A DNA stretch of 64,000 bases from Solibacillus sp040273735 (GTDB taxonomy: Bacteria > Bacillota > Bacilli > Bacillales_A > Planococcaceae): NCBI RefSeq assembly GCF_040273735.1, contig NZ_JBELZM010000003.1:62001-126000 (forward strand). Reading direction: 5' to 3'. Positions 43,868 to 52,843 of the stretch are shown piece after piece. A program made the position numbers and the translations under genes. The notes beneath the pieces are model-generated. The model ran no database searches, was not told the origin of the DNA, and worked only from the letters and a program-made list of their open reading frames with translations. The stretch's first letter is position 1. Each line of letters begins with the position of its first letter.

Positions 43868-44983
43868 ATGTCAGCAACAAAAGGTTTAGAAGGTATCGTA
43901 GCAGCAGAATCGAAAATTTCTTCAATTATCGATGATACACTTACATATGTAGGGTATGGCATCGACGACCTAACTAACAATGCGACTTTTGAAGAAGTAG
44001 TATTCTTGTTATGGAACACGCGTTTACCAAACGCTGAAGAATTAGCTAACTTAAAAGAAGAACTAGCTAAAAATATGGAAATTCCAGCGGCAATCACAGA
44101 TTTATTCAAATCTATGCCTTTAAACACAGTACACCCAATGGCAGCACTTCGTACAGCTGTATCTATGTTAGGTGCATTTGACGAAGAAGCTGATGTTATG
44201 GAAGCTGAAGCAAACTACCGTAAAGCAATCCGTTTACAAGCGAAAATTGGTACAGTAGTAACTACTTTTGCACGTGTACGTCAAGGTAAAGAACCAGTTG
44301 CTCCAAAACCAGAATTAGGTTATGCAGCAAACTTCTTATATATGCTTAAAGGTGAAGAACCAGCAGCAATCGAAATTGAAGCATTCGATAAAGCGTTAAT
44401 TTTACACGCTGACCATGAATTAAACGCTTCTACATTTACTGCACGTGTATGTGTTGCAACATTATCAGATGTATACTCTGGTGTAACTTCTGCAATCGGC
44501 GCATTAAAAGGCCCATTACACGGTGGTGCTAACGAGCAAGTTATGAAAATGTTAACTGAAATCGGTTCAATCGATAACGTTGAAACTTGGGTTCAAAACA
44601 AATTAGATAACAAAGAAAAAATCATGGGCTTCGGTCACCGCGTATACCGCAAAGGCGACCCACGTGCACCTCACTTACGTGTAATGTCTGAAAAGCTTAC
44701 TAAATTAACAGGCAAACCAGAATTATACGATATGTCAGTGAAAATCCATGACATGATCGTTGAGCAAAAGAAACTACCTGCAAACGTAGACTTCTTCTCA
44801 GCATCAGTATATGATTCTTTAGGTATCGAGCATGACTTATTCACACCAATCTTCGCAGTATCTCGTACTTCAGGTTGGGTAGCGCACATTTTAGAGCAGT
44901 ATGCAAACAACCGTCTAATCCGTCCACGTGCGGAGTATGTTGGTCCAGATATGCAAAAATACGTTCCAATTAACGAGCGCTAA
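43868..44983 (+). CDS. citZ: Citrate synthase
   Basis: CitZ condenses acetyl-CoA and oxaloacetate at the entry to the TCA cycle. The 371-residue protein begins MSATKGLEGIVAAESKIS and has HADHELNASTF, GPLHGGANEQV (first catalytic His), MGFGHRVYRKGDPR (second His) and the catalytic Asp in NVDFFSASVYDSLGI. ATG 43868 has AAGGAGCG eight bases upstream. Strong codon bias indicates high expression. It is followed by icd without a clear T-rich terminator, so citZ and icd are probably partly co-transcribed. Confidence 0.96.
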   Translation: MSATKGLEGIVAAESKISSIIDDTLTYVGYGIDDLTNNATFEEVVFLLWNTRLPNAEELANLKEELAKNMEIPAAITDLFKSMPLNTVHPMAALRTAVSMLGAFDEEADVMEAEANYRKAIRLQAKIGTVVTTFARVRQGKEPVAPKPELGYAANFLYMLKGEEPAAIEIEAFDKALILHADHELNASTFTARVCVATLSDVYSGVTSAIGALKGPLHGGANEQVMKMLTEIGSIDNVETWVQNKLDNKEKIMGFGHRVYRKGDPRAPHLRVMSEKLTKLTGKPELYDMSVKIHDMIVEQKKLPANVDFFSASVYDSLGIEHDLFTPIFAVSRTSGWVAHILEQYANNRLIRPRAEYVGPDMQKYVPINER

Positions 44984-45008
44984 TTAAAAAAGTATGTTAA
45001 AATATCTG

Positions 45009-45030
45009 GGACTGTGATTTGACACAGTCC
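45009..45030 (+). other. Hairpin between citZ and icd
   Basis: GGACTGTG and CACAGTCC form a perfect 8-bp stem with a 6-base loop. No T-run follows, so it may be an RNA-processing or stabilising hairpin rather than a full terminator. Confidence 0.5.
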
Positions 45031-45062
45031 TAGATTTATGATTATTAGGAGGCAAATTTCCA

Positions 45063-46325
45063 ATGACTAACAAAATCGTAGTAGAGAATGGTAAATTAAA
45101 CGTTCCAAACAATCCTGTTATTCCTTTCATCGAGGGTGACGGTATCGGTCCAGATATCTGGGCTGCAGCATCTCGCGTAATTGACGCAGCTGTAGAAAAA
45201 GCTTATAACGGTGAAAAGAAAATCGAATGGTTAGAAGTATTAGCAGGTGAAAAAGCATTCAACAAAACTGGCGAATGGTTACCAGCTGAAACTTTAGAAA
45301 AAATCAACGAATACTTAATCGCTATTAAAGGTCCTTTAACAACTCCAATCGGCGGCGGTATCCGCTCTCTAAACGTAGCATTACGTCAAGAGTTGGATTT
45401 ATATGTTTGCTTACGTCCAGTACGTCACTTTGACGGTGTTCCTTCACCAGTTAAACGTCCAGAAGATGTTGACATGGTAATCTTCCGTGAAAACACTGAA
45501 GATATCTACGCTGGTATCGAGTACAAAGCTGGTTCTGACGAGCAAAAGAAATTATTAAACTTCTTACAAAACGAATTAGGCGTTAACAAAATTCGCTTCC
45601 CAGAAACTTCTGGTTTAGGTATTAAACCAGTATCTAAAGAAGGTACTGAACGTTTAGTACGCTCTGCAATTGAGTACGCTATTTCACACAACCGTCCATC
45701 AGTAACTTTAGTACACAAAGGTAACATCATGAAATTCACTGAAGGTGGATTCAAACAATGGGGTTACGATGTAGCTGAAGCTGAATTCGGCGATAAAGTA
45801 TTCACTTGGAACCAATACGATGCAATCAAAGCTGAGCAAGGCGAAGCTGCTGCAAACGAAGCACAATCTAAAGCTGTTGCAGAAGGCAAAATCATCGTAA
45901 AAGATTCTATTGCTGATATCTTCTTACAACAAATCTTAACTCGTCCTAACGAGTTCGACGTAGTAGCAACTATGAACTTAAACGGTGACTACATCTCTGA
46001 CGCATTAGCTGCTCAAGTTGGTGGTATCGGTATCGCTCCAGGTGCTAACATTAACTACTTAACTGGACACGCTATTTTCGAAGCTACTCACGGTACTGCA
46101 CCTAAGTATGCTGGTCAAGATAAAGTAAACCCATCTTCAGTATTATTATCAGGCGTATTAATGCTTGAGCACTTAGGATGGCAAGAAGCTGCGGACTTAA
46201 TTACAAATTCAGTAGAGAAAACAATCTCTTCTAAATATGTAACTTATGACTTCGCACGTTTAATGGACGGCGCAACAGAAGTTAAATGTTCTGAATTCGC
46301 TTCAAAATTAATCGAAAACTTCTAA
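45063..46325 (+). CDS. icd: Isocitrate dehydrogenase (NADP)
   Basis: Icd oxidises isocitrate to 2-oxoglutarate. The 420-residue protein has PFIEGDGIGPDI, the substrate loop PIGGGIRSLNVALRQ (Ser102 equals the phosphorylated serine of E. coli Icd), RENTEDIYAGIE, and the NADP-type HGTAPKYAGQDKVNPSS region. TAGGAGG precedes the ATG. Codon use is highly biased (TTA, GTA, AAC), as in citZ, pointing to strong expression. A terminator follows, so mdh is a separate unit, unlike a strict citZ-icd-mdh operon. Confidence 0.97.
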   Translation: MTNKIVVENGKLNVPNNPVIPFIEGDGIGPDIWAAASRVIDAAVEKAYNGEKKIEWLEVLAGEKAFNKTGEWLPAETLEKINEYLIAIKGPLTTPIGGGIRSLNVALRQELDLYVCLRPVRHFDGVPSPVKRPEDVDMVIFRENTEDIYAGIEYKAGSDEQKKLLNFLQNELGVNKIRFPETSGLGIKPVSKEGTERLVRSAIEYAISHNRPSVTLVHKGNIMKFTEGGFKQWGYDVAEAEFGDKVFTWNQYDAIKAEQGEAAANEAQSKAVAEGKIIVKDSIADIFLQQILTRPNEFDVVATMNLNGDYISDALAAQVGGIGIAPGANINYLTGHAIFEATHGTAPKYAGQDKVNPSSVLLSGVLMLEHLGWQEAADLITNSVEKTISSKYVTYDFARLMDGATEVKCSEFASKLIENF

Positions 46326-46457
46326 TTAAAAGTTTTACTCATTTGCCTGTATATGTGAAATTATGAACAAATTATTTAGCAATGAATAATATAGTTATAT
46401 AATTTTACTATAAATGGAAATAGTTTACTTTTAACGCTAATCAAAAAATAATTTTTA

Positions 46458-46493
46458 AAAAGGGAGAGAACATTATGTTTTCTCCCTTTTTTT
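46458..46493 (+). terminator. icd terminator
   Basis: AAAAAGGGAGA pairs with TCTCCCTTTTT and the tract continues in Ts. The T-run touches the mdh -35 region. Confidence 0.85.
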
Positions 46494-46521
46494 GTATATA
46501 ATTTTCATGTGAAATTATAAT
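46492..46521 (+). promoter_or_regulatory. Candidate mdh promoter
   Basis: TTGTAT (46492-46497) and TATAAT (46516-46521) have an 18-base spacer. The start would be almost at the ribosome binding site, giving a very short leader, so the assignment is tentative. Confidence 0.4.
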
Positions 46522-46543
46522 TGCGATGAAGGAGTGGTTCTTG

Positions 46544-47482
46544 GTGACATTAAAACGTAAAAAGATTTCAGTTATAGGTAGTGGTTTTACAGGTGCAACC
46601 TCAGCATTTTTAGCAGCACAGAAAGAATTAGGCGACGTAGTAATTATTGATCTTCCAACAGCAGAAAATCCAACGAAAGGAAAAGCATTGGATATGTGGG
46701 AAGCAGCGCCAGTACAAGGCTTTGATTCTTATGTAAAAGGCTCTTCCGATTATGAGGATACAGCAAACTCGGATATCGTTTTAATAACTGCGGGTGTTGC
46801 CCGTAAGCCAGGAATGAGTCGTGATGATTTAGTGCAGATTAATCAGGGTGTCATGAAAGCCGTTGCAATGGAAATAGCCCGTACTTCACCTAATGCAACG
46901 ATTATTGTACTTACAAATCCAGTTGATGCGATGACATATACAGTATTTAAAGAATCAGGCTTCCCGAAACAAAGGGTTATTGGTCAATCGGGTGTGTTGG
47001 ATACTGCCCGTTTCCGCGCATTTATTGCCGAGGAGCTTAATGTATCTGTAAAAGATATATCTGCACTTGTATTAGGCGGTCATGGAGACACGATGGTGCC
47101 TTTAATACGGTATGCTTCGGTAGGTGGGGTTCCTTTACAAAGCTTAATACCTGCACAACGTTTAGAAGAAATTGTGCAGCGTACCCGTGTAGGTGGCGGT
47201 GAAATCGTAAATCTATTAGGTAATGGTTCTGCTTATTACGCACCTGCTGCAGCAATGGTGGAAATGGCAGAGGCAATTTTAAAAGATCAAAAGCGAGTAT
47301 TGCCGGCAATTGCCTATTTAGAAGGCGAGTATGGATATGAAGGGATATACTTAGGTGTTCCGACATTATTAGGTGCTGGCGGTATCGAGAAAATATTCGA
47401 ACTTGATCTGACAGAAGATGAAAAAACAGCGCTTGACCAATCCGCAGATGCTGTTAAAGATGTAATGAAAGCACTGAAATAA
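46544..47482 (+). CDS. mdh: Malate dehydrogenase (NAD, LDH-like type)
   Basis: Mdh oxidises malate to oxaloacetate. The 312-residue protein has the NAD-binding ISVIGSGFTGATSAF, NPVDAMTYTVFKESG, the RVIGQSGVLDTARF substrate region and the catalytic His in VLGGHGDTMVPL. I choose GTG 46544 (MTLKRKKISV), nine bases after AAGGAG; the ATG at 46526 lies before that site. It is the third citric-cycle gene of the cluster and has its own candidate promoter. Confidence 0.95.
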   Translation: MTLKRKKISVIGSGFTGATSAFLAAQKELGDVVIIDLPTAENPTKGKALDMWEAAPVQGFDSYVKGSSDYEDTANSDIVLITAGVARKPGMSRDDLVQINQGVMKAVAMEIARTSPNATIIVLTNPVDAMTYTVFKESGFPKQRVIGQSGVLDTARFRAFIAEELNVSVKDISALVLGGHGDTMVPLIRYASVGGVPLQSLIPAQRLEEIVQRTRVGGGEIVNLLGNGSAYYAPAAAMVEMAEAILKDQKRVLPAIAYLEGEYGYEGIYLGVPTLLGAGGIEKIFELDLTEDEKTALDQSADAVKDVMKALK

Positions 47483-47522
47483 AAAAAGGGCATTTCGGTT
47501 GTTTACACCGAAGCCCTTTTTA
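47483..47522. terminator. Bidirectional terminator between mdh and ssuC
   Basis: AAAAGGGC and GCCCTTTT with an inner TTCGGT/ACCGAA pair form a long hairpin flanked by A- and T-runs. Confidence 0.85.
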
Positions 47523-47524
47523 GT

Positions 47525-48292
47525 TTACTGATACACGGGATTCCACTTTAATAATTTTTTCTCTAATAGTTTTGCAATGGAATCCGCAATTTTTCCTAAA
47601 ATAGCATATAAAATAATGGCTAATACAACAATATCAAGTTGCATATACTCACGGGCATTCATCGACATATAGCCGATTCCCGAACTTGCCGCAACCGTTT
47701 CTGCAACAATTAAAGTAAGCCACATAATTCCTAATGAGTAGCGAACACCTACTAAAATGGATGGCATTGCGCCTAAAATAATCACTTTAAAAAACAATTT
47801 GAACTTCGAAAGATTATAAATTTTCCCCATTTCGATTAACCGTGGATCAACATTGCGGATGCCATGGTATGTATTGACGTAGATCGGGAAAAATACACTG
47901 ATTGCCACTAGGAAAATCTTTCCCTCCTCACCAACCCCAAACCATATAATAACTAATGGAATGAGTGCCAGATTCGGAATATTACGCAGCATTTGAATAG
48001 TAGTATCCAAATAACGCTGTGCAAAAGGGACGATTCCATTTAAAATTCCGATTACAAAAGCGATACTTCCGCCAATAAGGAATCCGATTAGAGCACGCGT
48101 CGTACTAATTTGAAGATGATCAAACAGAACACCGGAAACTGCTTGTTCATAGCCTGCTTTTACTACATCGGAAGGGGCGGGCAAAATTGTATTGGAAAGG
48201 ATACCTGTTTTATTCGATACTTCCCATATGACAATAATTAAAATAGGAATGATCCACGGCTCAATCAAATGAAACCATTTTTTCTTCTTCAT
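47525..48292 (-). CDS. ssuC: Sulfonate-type ABC transporter permease
   Basis: This is the membrane channel of an aliphatic sulfonate importer. The 255-residue protein has about six helices and the binding-protein-dependent transport loop (EMGKIYNLSKFKLFFKVIILGAMPSILVG region, residues about 155-185), typical of SsuC/TauC/NitT permeases. ATG 48292 follows AAGAGGTGAG closely; the GTG nine bases earlier is inside that site. It is the last gene of ssuB-ssuA-ssuC on the minus strand. The monooxygenase gene ssuD is absent from this cluster. Confidence 0.85.
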   Translation of the reverse strand: MKKKKWFHLIEPWIIPILIIVIWEVSNKTGILSNTILPAPSDVVKAGYEQAVSGVLFDHLQISTTRALIGFLIGGSIAFVIGILNGIVPFAQRYLDTTIQMLRNIPNLALIPLVIIWFGVGEEGKIFLVAISVFFPIYVNTYHGIRNVDPRLIEMGKIYNLSKFKLFFKVIILGAMPSILVGVRYSLGIMWLTLIVAETVAASSGIGYMSMNAREYMQLDIVVLAIILYAILGKIADSIAKLLEKKLLKWNPVYQ

Positions 48293-48304
48293 TTTTCTCA
48301 CCTC

Positions 48305-49243
48305 TTATGGTTTCCAAATATAGTTTTCGAGATTTTCTACCAGATTAGTCGTTAATCCAATGTCATAAAGATCTTCATTTAATCTTTGTAAATCCGCCTG
48401 TGCAGCTTCATCCAAATAAGTAGCAACAGATGAACGTCGGGCTAAGCTTGTTACCCAGACATCTGCGGCGATACCAGTATTTTCTTCAAGAATTTCTGCG
48501 GCATCGCTTGAATCGGCATCTATGGCTTCACCGACCTTTGATAGTTCTTCCACATAGGCAACGACTGCATCCTTATTGGATTCAATGAATTTTTCAGATG
48601 CATAGTAGAAGCTGCGGTGTTCCACAATGCCTTCTCCTGTAGCTAAAATCTGATTTCCTTTACTTTCTGATACCGTCATATACGGATCCCAAGTAACCCA
48701 GGCATCAACCTCGCCGTTTTGAAATGCTATAGTCGCATCTGCAGGACTTAAGATAACGGACTCTACATCATCCAGTGTCAGATTAACTGTTTCCAGAGCA
48801 GAAACTAATAAATATTCAGAGATGGAAGCTTTATTGTATGCAATCTTTTTTCCTTTCAATTGGTCAATTGATTGAATAGAGCCATCGTTTTTTACTAAAA
48901 TCCCCTCGAATTGTGGAGAAGATTCTTCACCTGCGATGTATTTGAAATTCATACCTTTTGATAATGCCATCATTGATGGGGCATCACTTGCATTGGCAAA
49001 ATCAATAGCTCCAGAGTTTAATGCTTCCAGAATTGAACTTCCTGTATTGAATTCAGACCATTCCACTGAATAACCTAATTCCTTTAATCGAGATTCAAGT
49101 TCGCCATTCGCTTTTAACAGCAATGTTGTGCCGTTTTTCTGGTAGCCGATTCGAACTTTTTTATTTTCGGCATTCGATGATGAGCACCCGACTAAAATAA
49201 TTGATAAAGTTAAGAGCAAAAAGACAGATAATAGTTTTTTCAT
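48305..49243 (-). CDS. ssuA: Sulfonate ABC transporter substrate-binding lipoprotein
   Basis: The 312-residue protein has a lipoprotein signal (lipobox LVGC, Cys20) and the SsuA/THI5-like fold: VRIGYQKNGTTLLLK, NTGSSILEALNSGAIDFANASDAPSMMA and a VDAWVTWDPYMT segment that lines the binding cleft. It would catch sulfonates such as taurine or alkanesulfonates outside the membrane. AAGGAGGT precedes the ATG. It lies between ssuB and ssuC with spacings of about 13 bases. Exact substrate is not determined by sequence. Confidence 0.87.
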   Translation of the reverse strand: MKKLLSVFLLLTLSIILVGCSSSNAENKKVRIGYQKNGTTLLLKANGELESRLKELGYSVEWSEFNTGSSILEALNSGAIDFANASDAPSMMALSKGMNFKYIAGEESSPQFEGILVKNDGSIQSIDQLKGKKIAYNKASISEYLLVSALETVNLTLDDVESVILSPADATIAFQNGEVDAWVTWDPYMTVSESKGNQILATGEGIVEHRSFYYASEKFIESNKDAVVAYVEELSKVGEAIDADSSDAAEILEENTGIAADVWVTSLARRSSVATYLDEAAQADLQRLNEDLYDIGLTTNLVENLENYIWKP

Positions 49244-49256
49244 TTGTAATACCTCC

Positions 49257-50030
49257 TTAAATAATTGCTTGTAATTCTTTTGGTTTAATTGGTGTTTCAG
49301 TTTTTGTTTGTTGTCCTAATAAATGCTGAAGCAGAATTTCCTCAAGCTCCGCAAATTGCGGATTTGACCGTGTTCTTGGACGAGGGAGTTTTACCGGTAA
49401 ATCTAAAGCAACATTTCCGTCTTCGATTAAAATAATTCGATCTGCCAACGCAATTGCTTCTGCCACATCATGTGTCACGAGTAACGACGTATATTTTTGT
49501 TTTAACCACAATTGTTCAATTAGATTTTGCATTTCCAGTCGTGTCAGGGCGTCCAATGCACCAAGCGGTTCATCCAATAACAAAAGTCTTGGCTGTGCAC
49601 TAAGCGCACGAGCTAATGCAACCCGTTGTTTTTGGCCTCCTGACAGTACATGTGGCCACTCTTTTGCACGGTCTTTTAATCCTACGTGTTCAAGTGATTT
49701 TAATGCGAGTGGTTGCCAATCCTTTTTTAACTCTGTGCCAACCCCTACATTTTCTAAAACAGATAGCCATGGAAGTAAACGATCCTCCTGAAACATGACG
49801 CGAACGCCTGAAAAGTCTTCCTGTTGAATACCGTCCTTTAAAGATTCCCCTGCCGTTTTTTGTTCTAAATTTGCAATGATACGTAGAAGCGTACTTTTTC
49901 CGCAACCGCTTTTCCCAACGATCGCAACGAATTGTCCAGCGGGGATTGTTAAATTAATATCCTTTAATACTTGTTTTTCACCGAAATTTTTTGTTAAATT
50001 TACTAACTCAATATTGATTCCATTTGCCAT
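49257..50030 (-). CDS. ssuB: Sulfonate ABC transporter ATP-binding protein
   Basis: The ATPase of the importer. The 257-residue protein has Walker A VGKSGCGKST (38-47), Q-loop FQED, signature LSGGQKQRVALARAL, Walker B RLLLLDEPLGALD and the H-loop VTHDVAEA. These match the NitT/TauT ATPases. The ribosome binding site (TAGGTGC) is weak. It is the first gene of the minus-strand ssuBAC operon. Assignment to sulfonate rather than nitrate transport rests on the gene set and the SsuA-type binding protein. Confidence 0.87.
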   Translation of the reverse strand: MANGINIELVNLTKNFGEKQVLKDINLTIPAGQFVAIVGKSGCGKSTLLRIIANLEQKTAGESLKDGIQQEDFSGVRVMFQEDRLLPWLSVLENVGVGTELKKDWQPLALKSLEHVGLKDRAKEWPHVLSGGQKQRVALARALSAQPRLLLLDEPLGALDALTRLEMQNLIEQLWLKQKYTSLLVTHDVAEAIALADRIILIEDGNVALDLPVKLPRPRTRSNPQFAELEEILLQHLLGQQTKTETPIKPKELQAII

Positions 50031-50394
50031 GGAAGCACCTACTTTCCGTTAAAATACTTAACATATTGAATTACTAGGGATTGTAAACAAAAAAATTTAT
50101 ACATGCTTTTCTTGTGGCTGTATAAACAATTTTTCTAAATGTTACCATAATAATAAATATTCAGTCAATAGTAAAAAAAATTTTACCTATCGAAATAATA
50201 AGGATTAAAATTTTCTTCAAGTAATAAAGAGCATATAGTTAGCTGAACAGAGGAATAATTGTACTTTTCAAAAAAAGTTGTTACTATGAAGATAGTGCTT
50301 TAATCAGTACATATTTAACGAAATAGTTGATAGCCAACCACTGGAAGATTGATTTTGAGATGGGGGTTTCAAATCGATTTTGGAGGAACTTATA
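50031..50394. other. Divergent ssuB/phoP promoter region
   Basis: No gene was found. For phoP, TTGTAC (50259-50264) and TACTAT (50282-50287) are 17 bases apart, giving a leader of about 100 bases. For ssuB on the minus strand, TTGACT and TAACAT (50139-50168) are 18 bases apart. No S-box or clear CymR dyad was recognised. Confidence 0.45.
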
Positions 50395-51105
50395 ATGGTT
50401 AAAACGGTTTTAGTAGTAGAAGATGAAATGCCAATTGCAACATTATTGAAATATAACTTGGAACAAGCAGGTTTTGAAGTTCTATTGGCCCATGATGGTC
50501 AGGCGGGTCTTGATACAGCAGTAGAACAAACACCGGATCTGATTTTATTGGATTTAATGCTGCCAAAACTTGATGGAGTTGAAGTTTGTAAAGAATTACG
50601 ACGTTTACGCATCAATATACCGATTATTATGCTGACTGCGAGAGACGATGAATTTGATAAAGTATTAGGTTTAGAGCTTGGTGCGGATGATTATATGACA
50701 AAGCCATTCAGCCCGCGTGAAGTAATCGCCCGAGTAAAGGCTGTGCTGCGACGTTTCTCTGGCCCGGTTGTGGAAGAAGCAGTTGAATCGAGTGAAGTAG
50801 TTTACTCATTCGGTAATTTAAAAGTTTTCCCGGAGCGATTTGAAGCATTTATCGATGAACAGTCTTTGGAATTCACGCCGAAAGAATTTGAATTGCTTGT
50901 TTATTTACTTGAAAATAAAAACCGCGTATTAACGCGTGATCAGCTGCTTAGTGCTGTATGGAACTATGATTTTGCCGGGGATACTCGTATCGTAGATGTT
51001 CATATTAGCCATCTGCGGGATAAAATTGAAGAAAATAGTCGTAAACCACTGTTTATTAAAACAATCCGTGGTTTAGGTTATAAATTTGAGGAGCCCAAAA
51101 AATAA
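50395..51105 (+). CDS. phoP: Phosphate response regulator PhoP
   Basis: PhoP is the OmpR-type DNA-binding response regulator for phosphate starvation. The 236-residue protein has a receiver domain with the acidic pair VVEDE, phosphorylation site Asp53 (LILLDLMLP), the conserved Lys in TKPF, and a winged helix with LTPKEFELLVYL-type sequence and TIRGLGYKFEE. ATG 50395 has TTGGAGGAAC upstream; an ATG 15 bases earlier is inside the leader. The stop shares one base with the phoR start, so the pair is coupled. Confidence 0.93.
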   Translation: MVKTVLVVEDEMPIATLLKYNLEQAGFEVLLAHDGQAGLDTAVEQTPDLILLDLMLPKLDGVEVCKELRRLRINIPIIMLTARDDEFDKVLGLELGADDYMTKPFSPREVIARVKAVLRRFSGPVVEEAVESSEVVYSFGNLKVFPERFEAFIDEQSLEFTPKEFELLVYLLENKNRVLTRDQLLSAVWNYDFAGDTRIVDVHISHLRDKIEENSRKPLFIKTIRGLGYKFEEPKK

Positions 51106-52643
51106 TGAACGCAATGAAAAATCGTTTATTTTATTCGTTTATTTTAGTAATTGGATCAAGTTTAGCTGTTCTAGGACTGTTCATAGGGCAGCTTTTTCCA
51201 TTTTTCGCCGATGAGTTTGTCCATGAAGTGACAAAGGATTCCGAGCAGCAATTGGAGCAAGTGATCGAGCAGGAGCAGATTGAACTTACTGAAACACAGA
51301 AAGAAGCCATTTTAGATACTTATACAATTGATCGACATGCCGAGGGATTACAAAGTACGAAGCAGAAAATATATTTGATTATTGCTGCATTACTATTAGG
51401 CGGTTTAATTATTATGAGTTTTATGGCATACCGGGTTGTAAGCAATTTTATTACCCCGATTGTTAATATTACAAAAACTGCGAGAGAACTCTCAAAAGGT
51501 AATTATCGTGCGCGCGCTTTTGCGAATGGACCGAATACAATTGTTGAGTTAAGAAATTCCGTTAACATTTTGGCACGGAATTTGCAGGATATTACGAAAA
51601 CAAGAGCAATTGAAGAAGAACGTTTAAAAACATTGATTGAAAATATGGGCAGTGCATTAATGATGATTGACCGGGAAGGCAATATTTCGATTGTTAACAG
51701 GAAATTCCAGACGTTGTTCGAGCTGCCTAAAGAGAAGCTCATTGGTAAGAATTTCATGATGCTCGGATTACCGAAAGAGCTTGAAAAGTTTATCGATCAT
51801 GTTTTTTTAACGGAATTACCATATCGTCAGCAGCTTGAAATGGAAATCGCAAATGAAGAATATTATGAGCAAGTTTATGGGGCGCCTGTTGTTGGTGAAC
51901 ATGGGCGCTGGCTTGGTGTCGTAATAGTTATGCATGATGTGAGTGAACTTGTGCGATTGGAGCAGATTCGAAAAGATTTCGTAGCGAATGTTTCGCATGA
52001 GCTGCGAACACCGATTACTTCGATTAAAGGATTTTCCGAGACACTTCTAGACGGGGCATGTAAAGACGAGCAGATGCTGCTGTCCTTTTTGACGATCATT
52101 TATGATGAGAGCAACCGGATCCAGGTTCTCGTCAATGATTTGCTCGAGCTATCCAAAATTGAGCGGCATGGTTTTACACTCGATGTAGTGCCAACAAAGC
52201 TGCAGGATATTTTAGTTCGGGTTGTTGATTTGACAAGCGCGCAATTGGAAAATAAAAATATGCAGTTTGATGTAGAAATAGAACAGGATGCGGTTATTTT
52301 AGGTGATGTAAATCGTCTAATGCAAATTTTTACGAATTTAATTAACAATGCGATCGCCTACTCTAAAGAAGAAACTACGGTCACACTACGTATTAGTGCC
52401 AATGATCAATATGGGATATTTGAAGTGAAAGACGAAGGTATCGGCATTGAAAAAGCGGAGATTTCTCGTATTTTTGAGCGCTTTTACAGGGTAGACCGGG
52501 CAAGAAGCCGAAATTCTGGAGGGACAGGTCTTGGTTTGTCCATTGTAAAGCATTTGATTGAAGCACATAACGGAAAAATTATGGTTGAAAGTGAAGTCGG
52601 AAAAGGGACAAGTATTAAAGTGTTATTACCTTTGAAAGATTAA
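51105..52643 (+). CDS. phoR: Phosphate sensor histidine kinase PhoR
   Basis: PhoR phosphorylates PhoP. The 512-residue protein has TM1 (residues 7-30), a short outside segment of about 58 residues, TM2 (90-110), a HAMP domain (to about 165), a PAS domain (about 170-285), the phosphoacceptor His298 in NVSHELRTP, and an ATPase domain with NLINNAIAYS, DEGIGI and GGTGLGLSI. B. subtilis PhoR is about 70 residues longer, mainly because of a larger extracellular domain. GAGGAG lies nine bases before the ATG. Confidence 0.92.
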   Translation: MNAMKNRLFYSFILVIGSSLAVLGLFIGQLFPFFADEFVHEVTKDSEQQLEQVIEQEQIELTETQKEAILDTYTIDRHAEGLQSTKQKIYLIIAALLLGGLIIMSFMAYRVVSNFITPIVNITKTARELSKGNYRARAFANGPNTIVELRNSVNILARNLQDITKTRAIEEERLKTLIENMGSALMMIDREGNISIVNRKFQTLFELPKEKLIGKNFMMLGLPKELEKFIDHVFLTELPYRQQLEMEIANEEYYEQVYGAPVVGEHGRWLGVVIVMHDVSELVRLEQIRKDFVANVSHELRTPITSIKGFSETLLDGACKDEQMLLSFLTIIYDESNRIQVLVNDLLELSKIERHGFTLDVVPTKLQDILVRVVDLTSAQLENKNMQFDVEIEQDAVILGDVNRLMQIFTNLINNAIAYSKEETTVTLRISANDQYGIFEVKDEGIGIEKAEISRIFERFYRVDRARSRNSGGTGLGLSIVKHLIEAHNGKIMVESEVGKGTSIKVLLPLKD

Positions 52644-52646
52644 AAT

Positions 52647-52685
52647 TTAACAGTAAATTTACAAAACATTTAATTGAACTTCATA
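52647..52685 (+). promoter_or_regulatory. Array of four PhoP-box-like hexamers
   Basis: TTAACA (52647), TTTACA (52658), TTTAAT (52669) and TTCATA (52680) start exactly 11 bases apart. The Bacillus PhoP box is TT(A/C/T)A(C/T)A repeated every 11 bases; three of the four copies match it fully. It lies just after the phoR stop. Confidence 0.5.
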
Positions 52686-52707
52686 TTGCGGTGTTACAGT
52701 TCTTAAT

Positions 52708-52808
52708 AGAAACCCCCGTTTCTAAATGAAGGTAACGCTTAGCAAGAAATTAAATATAATAATGAAGAAACTGCGTAAAAAGTTGGAAGCTTTTTATGCG
52801 GTTTTTTT
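52708..52808 (+). ncRNA. Possible small RNA or phoR 3' trailer
   Basis: Downstream of the PhoP-box array, CTTAAT (52702-52707) could be a -10. A hairpin AGAAAC-CCCC-GTTTCT (52708-52723) opens the putative transcript and a terminator closes it at 52808. It may equally be the untranslated end of phoPR. Low certainty. Confidence 0.25.
52771..52808 (+). terminator. Terminator downstream of phoR
   Basis: CTGCGTAAAAAG pairs with CTTTTTATGCGG (two wobbles), with a 7-base loop and seven Ts. Confidence 0.85.
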
Positions 52809-52843
52809 GTTCATATTTTTTGATTACTCAATTTGAAAAAATA

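Noticed and set aside
52726..52836. A 36-codon ORF between phoR and hflK (basic N-terminus, hydrophobic C-terminus)
   Set aside because: It has no ribosome binding site and runs through a strong terminator, so it is probably chance.
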